Shown: positions 61,189-64,000 of the stretch, piece by piece
Position numbering within the stretch: the stretch's first letter is position 1
Layout: each line of letters starts with the position of its first letter
DNA from: Petrolisthes cinctipes
Lineage: Eukaryota; Arthropoda; Malacostraca; Decapoda; Porcellanidae
Direction: 5' to 3'
Length of the DNA: 64,000 nucleotides
NCBI GenBank assembly: GCA_033782935.1
Contig: JAWQEG010000169.1
Coordinates: forward strand, 248,001-312,000
Notes under the pieces: generated by a model
What the model saw: the letters and a program-made list of their open reading frames with translations, nothing else
Databases searched by the model: none
Told to the model about the DNA's origin: nothing
Made by a program: the position numbers and the translations under genes

Positions 61189-64000
61189 ACTGAATTTGAG
61201 ATATCGACTCTTTGGCACCTAAAAGATCGATTTTTAGCATGTTTTTAGCCTATATTTTGAAAATATTCTAGCACTGAGTAGGCATGTACAGATTGCTTCT
61301 GGGACCCCAAAATATTGAATTTTCGGGTGTTTTCAGCCTGAATTTGAGATATAAACGGGTACAGAAGATACATGCACATATTGACTTTGGGCATCTAAAA
61401 TATCGATTTTCAGCATGTTTTGGGCCTGTATTTTGAAAATACTCTAACACTGAGTAGGCATGTACAGATTGCTTCTGGGACCCCAAAATATTGAATTTTC
61501 GGGTGTTTTGAGCCTGTATTTGAGATATAAACGGGTACAGAAGATGCATGCACATATCGACTTTTGTGCACCTAAAAGATCGATTTTCAGTATGTTTTGA
61601 GCATGTATTTTGAAAATACTCTAACACGGGGTAGGCATGTACAGATCGCTTCTGGGACCCCTAAATATCGAATTTTCGGGTGTTTAGGGCCTGAATTTGA
61701 GATATAAACGGGTACAGAAGATGCATGCACATATCGACTTTTGGGCACCTAAAAGATTGATTTTCAGTATGTTTTTGGCCTGTATTTTGAAAATACTCTA
61801 ACACGGAGTAGGCATGTACAGATACCTTCTGGGACCCCTAAATATCGAATTTTCGGGTGTTTTGGGACTGAATTTGAGATATCGATTTTTTGGCACCTAA
61901 AATGTCGATTTTTAGCATGTTTTTAGCCTATATTTTGAAAAAATTCTAGCACTGAGTAGGCATGTACAGACTGCTTCTGGGACCCCAAAATATTGAATTT
62001 TCGGGTGTTTTGAGTAAGAATTTGAGATAAAAACGGGTACAGAAGATACATGAACATATTGACTTTGGGCATCTAAAATATCGATTTTCAGCATGTTTTT
62101 GGCCTGTATTTTGAAAATACTCTAACACGGAGTAGGCATGTACAGATCGCTTCAGGGACCACTAAATATCGGATTTTCGGGTGTTTTGAGCCAGAATTTG
62201 AGATATAAACGGGTACAGAAGATGCATGCACATATCGACATTTGGGCACCTAAAATATCGATTTTCAGCATGTTTTGGGCCTGAATTTTGAAAATACACT
62301 AACACGGAGTAGGCATTTACCGATCGCTTCTGGGACCCCTAAATATCGAAGCTTCGGGTGTTTTGGAACTGAATTTGAGATATCGACTTTTTGGCACCTA
62401 AAATATCGATTTTTAGCATGTTTTTAGCCTATATTTTGAAAATATTCAAGCACGGAGTAGACATGTACAGATCGCTTCTGGGACCCCAAAATATCGAATT
62501 TTCGGGTGTTTTGAGCTTGAATTTGAGATATAAACGAGTACAGAAGATGCATGCACATATCGACTTTTGGGCACCTAAAATATCGATTTGTTGCATGTTT
62601 TGAGCCTATATTTTGAAAACATTCTAGCTCTGAGTAGGCATGTACAGATCGCTTCTGGGACCACAAAATATCGAATTTTCGGGTGTTTTGAGCCTGAATT
62701 TGAGATATAAACGGGTACAGAAGATACAAGCACATATTGACTTTGGGCATCTAAAATATCGATTTTCAGCATGTTTTGGGCATGTATTTTGAAAATACTC
62801 TAACACGGAGTAGGCATGTACAGATAGCTTATGGGACCCCTAAATATCGAATTTTCGGGTGGTTTGGGACTGAATTTGAGATATCGTTTTTTTGGCACCT
62901 AAAATGTCGATTTTTAGCATGTTTTTAGCCTATATTTTGAAAAAATTCTAGCACTGAGTAGGCATGTACAGACTGCTTCTGGGACCCCAAAATATTGAAT
63001 TTTCGGGTGTTTTGAGTAAGAATTTGAGATAAAAACGGGTACAGAAGATACATGAACATATTGACTTTGGGCATCTAAAATATCGATTTTCAGCATGTTT
63101 TTGGCCTGTATTTTGAAAATACTCTAACACGGAGTAGGCATGTACAGATCGCTTCTGGGACCACAAAATATCGAATTTTCGGGTGTTTTGAGCCTGAATT
63201 TGAGATATAAACGAGTATCGAAGAAGCATACACATATTGACTTTGGGCACCAAAAATATCGATTTTCAGCATGTTTTGAGCCTGAATTATGAAAATACTC
63301 TAACACGAAGTAGGCATGTACAGATCGCTTCAGGGACCACTAAATATCGGATTTTCGGGTGTTTTGAGCCAGAATTTGAGATATAAACGGGTACAGAAGA
63401 TGCATGCACATATCGACATTTGGGCACCTAAAATATCGATTTTCAGCATGTTTTGGGCCTGAATTTTGAAAATACACTAACACGGAGTAGGCATTTACCG
63501 ATCGCTTCTGGGACCCCTAAATATCGAAGCTTCGGGTGTTTTGGAACTGAATTTGAGATATCGACTTTTTGGCACCTAAAATATCGATTTTTAGCATGTT
63601 TTTAGCCTATATTTTGAAAATATTCAAGCACGGAGTAGACATGTACAGATCGCTTCTGGGACCCCAAAATATCGAATTTTCGGGTGTTTTGAGCTTTAAT
63701 TTGAGATATAAACGAGTACAGAAGATGCATGCACATATCGACTTTTGGGCACCTAAAATATCGATTTGTTGCATGTTTTGAGCCTATATTTTGAAAACAT
63801 TCTAGCTCTGAGTAGGCATGTACAGATCGCTTCTGGGACCACAAAATATCGAATTTTCGGGTGTTTTGAGCCTGAATTTGAGATATAAACGGGTACAGAA
63901 GATACAAGCACATATTGACTTTGGGCATCTAAAATATCGATTTTCAGCATGTTTTGGGCATGTATTTTGAAAATACTCTAACACGGAGTAGGCATGTACA
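61189..64000. repeat. Terminal segment with a 1,178-bp tandem duplication
   Basis: Starts with pentamer-type monomers, then switches at about 61,880 to the CACCTAAAATGTCG / TTTTGAGTAAGAATTTG group. 62,131-62,822 matches 63,309-64,000 (offset 1,178 bp), sharing CTTCAGGGACCACTAAATATC, AGGCATTTACCGATCGC, AAGCTTCGGGTG and CGATTTGTTGCATG. About 61,880-62,130 matches about 62,880-63,130 (offset 1,002 bp). The 176-bp difference between the offsets is one extra monomer at 63,137-63,312. The array continues past the window edge. Confidence 0.87.
63137..63312. repeat. Extra monomer matching 50,164-50,339
   Basis: This 176-bp L monomer is absent at the equivalent point of the first 1,178-bp copy. It carries the rare combination CGAGTATCGAAGAAGCATAC, TGAATTATGAAAATAC and CTAACACGAAGTAGG. 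That combination is otherwise seen at 50,164-50,339, 12,973 bp away, with GGGACCACAAAA versus GGGACCCCAAAA as a difference. Confidence 0.83.

Larger units (their letters stand above)
1..64000. repeat. Tandem satellite array, 177/148-bp monomer family
   Basis: The window is filled end to end by one satellite family. The landmark GGCATGTACAGATCGCTTCT recurs every 176-177 bp or 147-148 bp, with 169 bp in a few units, always in the same orientation. The consensus L monomer is about 40% GC. It carries, in order, the landmark, GGGACCCCAAAATATCGAA, TTTTCGGGTGTTTTGAGCC, GATATAAACGGGTACAGAAG, ATGCATGCACATATCGAC, CACCTAAAATATCGATTTT and a TATTTTGAAAATA dyad. Monomers differ by point changes, 1-10 bp indels and the L/S difference. 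No unique sequence, transposon, inversion or gene interrupts the array. Arrays like this are typical of eukaryotic centromeric or pericentromeric heterochromatin. That placement is inference, and I cannot match the family to a named satellite. Confidence 0.97.

Noticed and set aside
1..64000. CRISPR array
   Set aside because: The regular spacing comes from whole repeats with no unique spacers; units of 148-177 bp are far longer than CRISPR repeats.
1..64000. Alpha satellite or another named centromere satellite
   Set aside because: Length is similar to alpha satellite (171 bp) and the Arabidopsis repeat (178 bp), but I recognise none of their sequence landmarks. Length alone is not evidence of identity.

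Overview
The whole 64-kb window is one tandem satellite DNA array. I see no credible protein gene, RNA gene, transposon or unique flanking sequence in it. Every stretch I read is the same repeat family in the same head-to-tail orientation. The basic unit is a 176-177 bp long monomer (L, about 40% GC). A 147-148 bp short monomer (S) lacks one 29-bp internal segment, and a few units are 169 bp. Average spacing is about 165 bp, so the window holds roughly 390 monomers. This points to a eukaryotic centromeric or pericentromeric (or other heterochromatic) array from a long-read assembly. The monomer length is in the range of plant and animal centromere satellites. I do not recognise the family, and the sequence alone does not let me name the organism or decide between plant and animal.

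The array is organised on several nested scales. (1) The 177-bp monomer is itself an old duplication of an 88/89-bp half. (2) L and S monomers combine into dimers (L-S, about 325 bp) and trimers (L-L-S, about 501 bp). (3) These combine into higher-order repeats (HORs): a decamer of about 1,650 bp on the left (2.3-7.3 kb) and an 826-bp pentamer L-L-S-L-S on the right (43.8-61 kb). (4) HORs are carried inside larger segmental duplications of 1,029, 1,178, 1,266, 2,654, 2,738, 3,480 and 7,911 bp.

Layout. 0-2.3 kb: irregular array with an 1,818-bp repeat. 2.3-7.3 kb: three decamer HOR copies. 5.9-14.6 kb: an older, diverged duplication at an offset of about 4.3-4.8 kb. 14.6-17.5 kb: irregular, with a truncated 113-bp monomer. 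17.5-21.9 kb: a segment related to what follows. 21.9-35.0 kb: nested recent duplications (offset 7,911 bp, with 1,266-bp and 2,738-bp repeats inside). 35.0-37.5 kb: a second copy of 19.3-21.4 kb. 37.5-43.8 kb: irregular, with a 192-bp junction monomer and a 1,029-bp tandem duplication. 43.8-49 kb: pentamer HORs alternating with trimers. 49-51.7 kb: mixed. 51.7-61.2 kb: near-identical 2,654-bp and 3,480-bp duplications, the most homogenised part. 61.2-64 kb: a 1,178-bp duplication running off the window edge.

The many modest open frames, nearly all on the minus strand, are by-products of the repeat: 177 is divisible by 3 and the consensus has a stop-free minus frame. No novel gene system is present. 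What is interesting is the multi-scale repeat architecture, the L/S length dimorphism, a conserved dyad, CpG-type variation and the recent amplification events.
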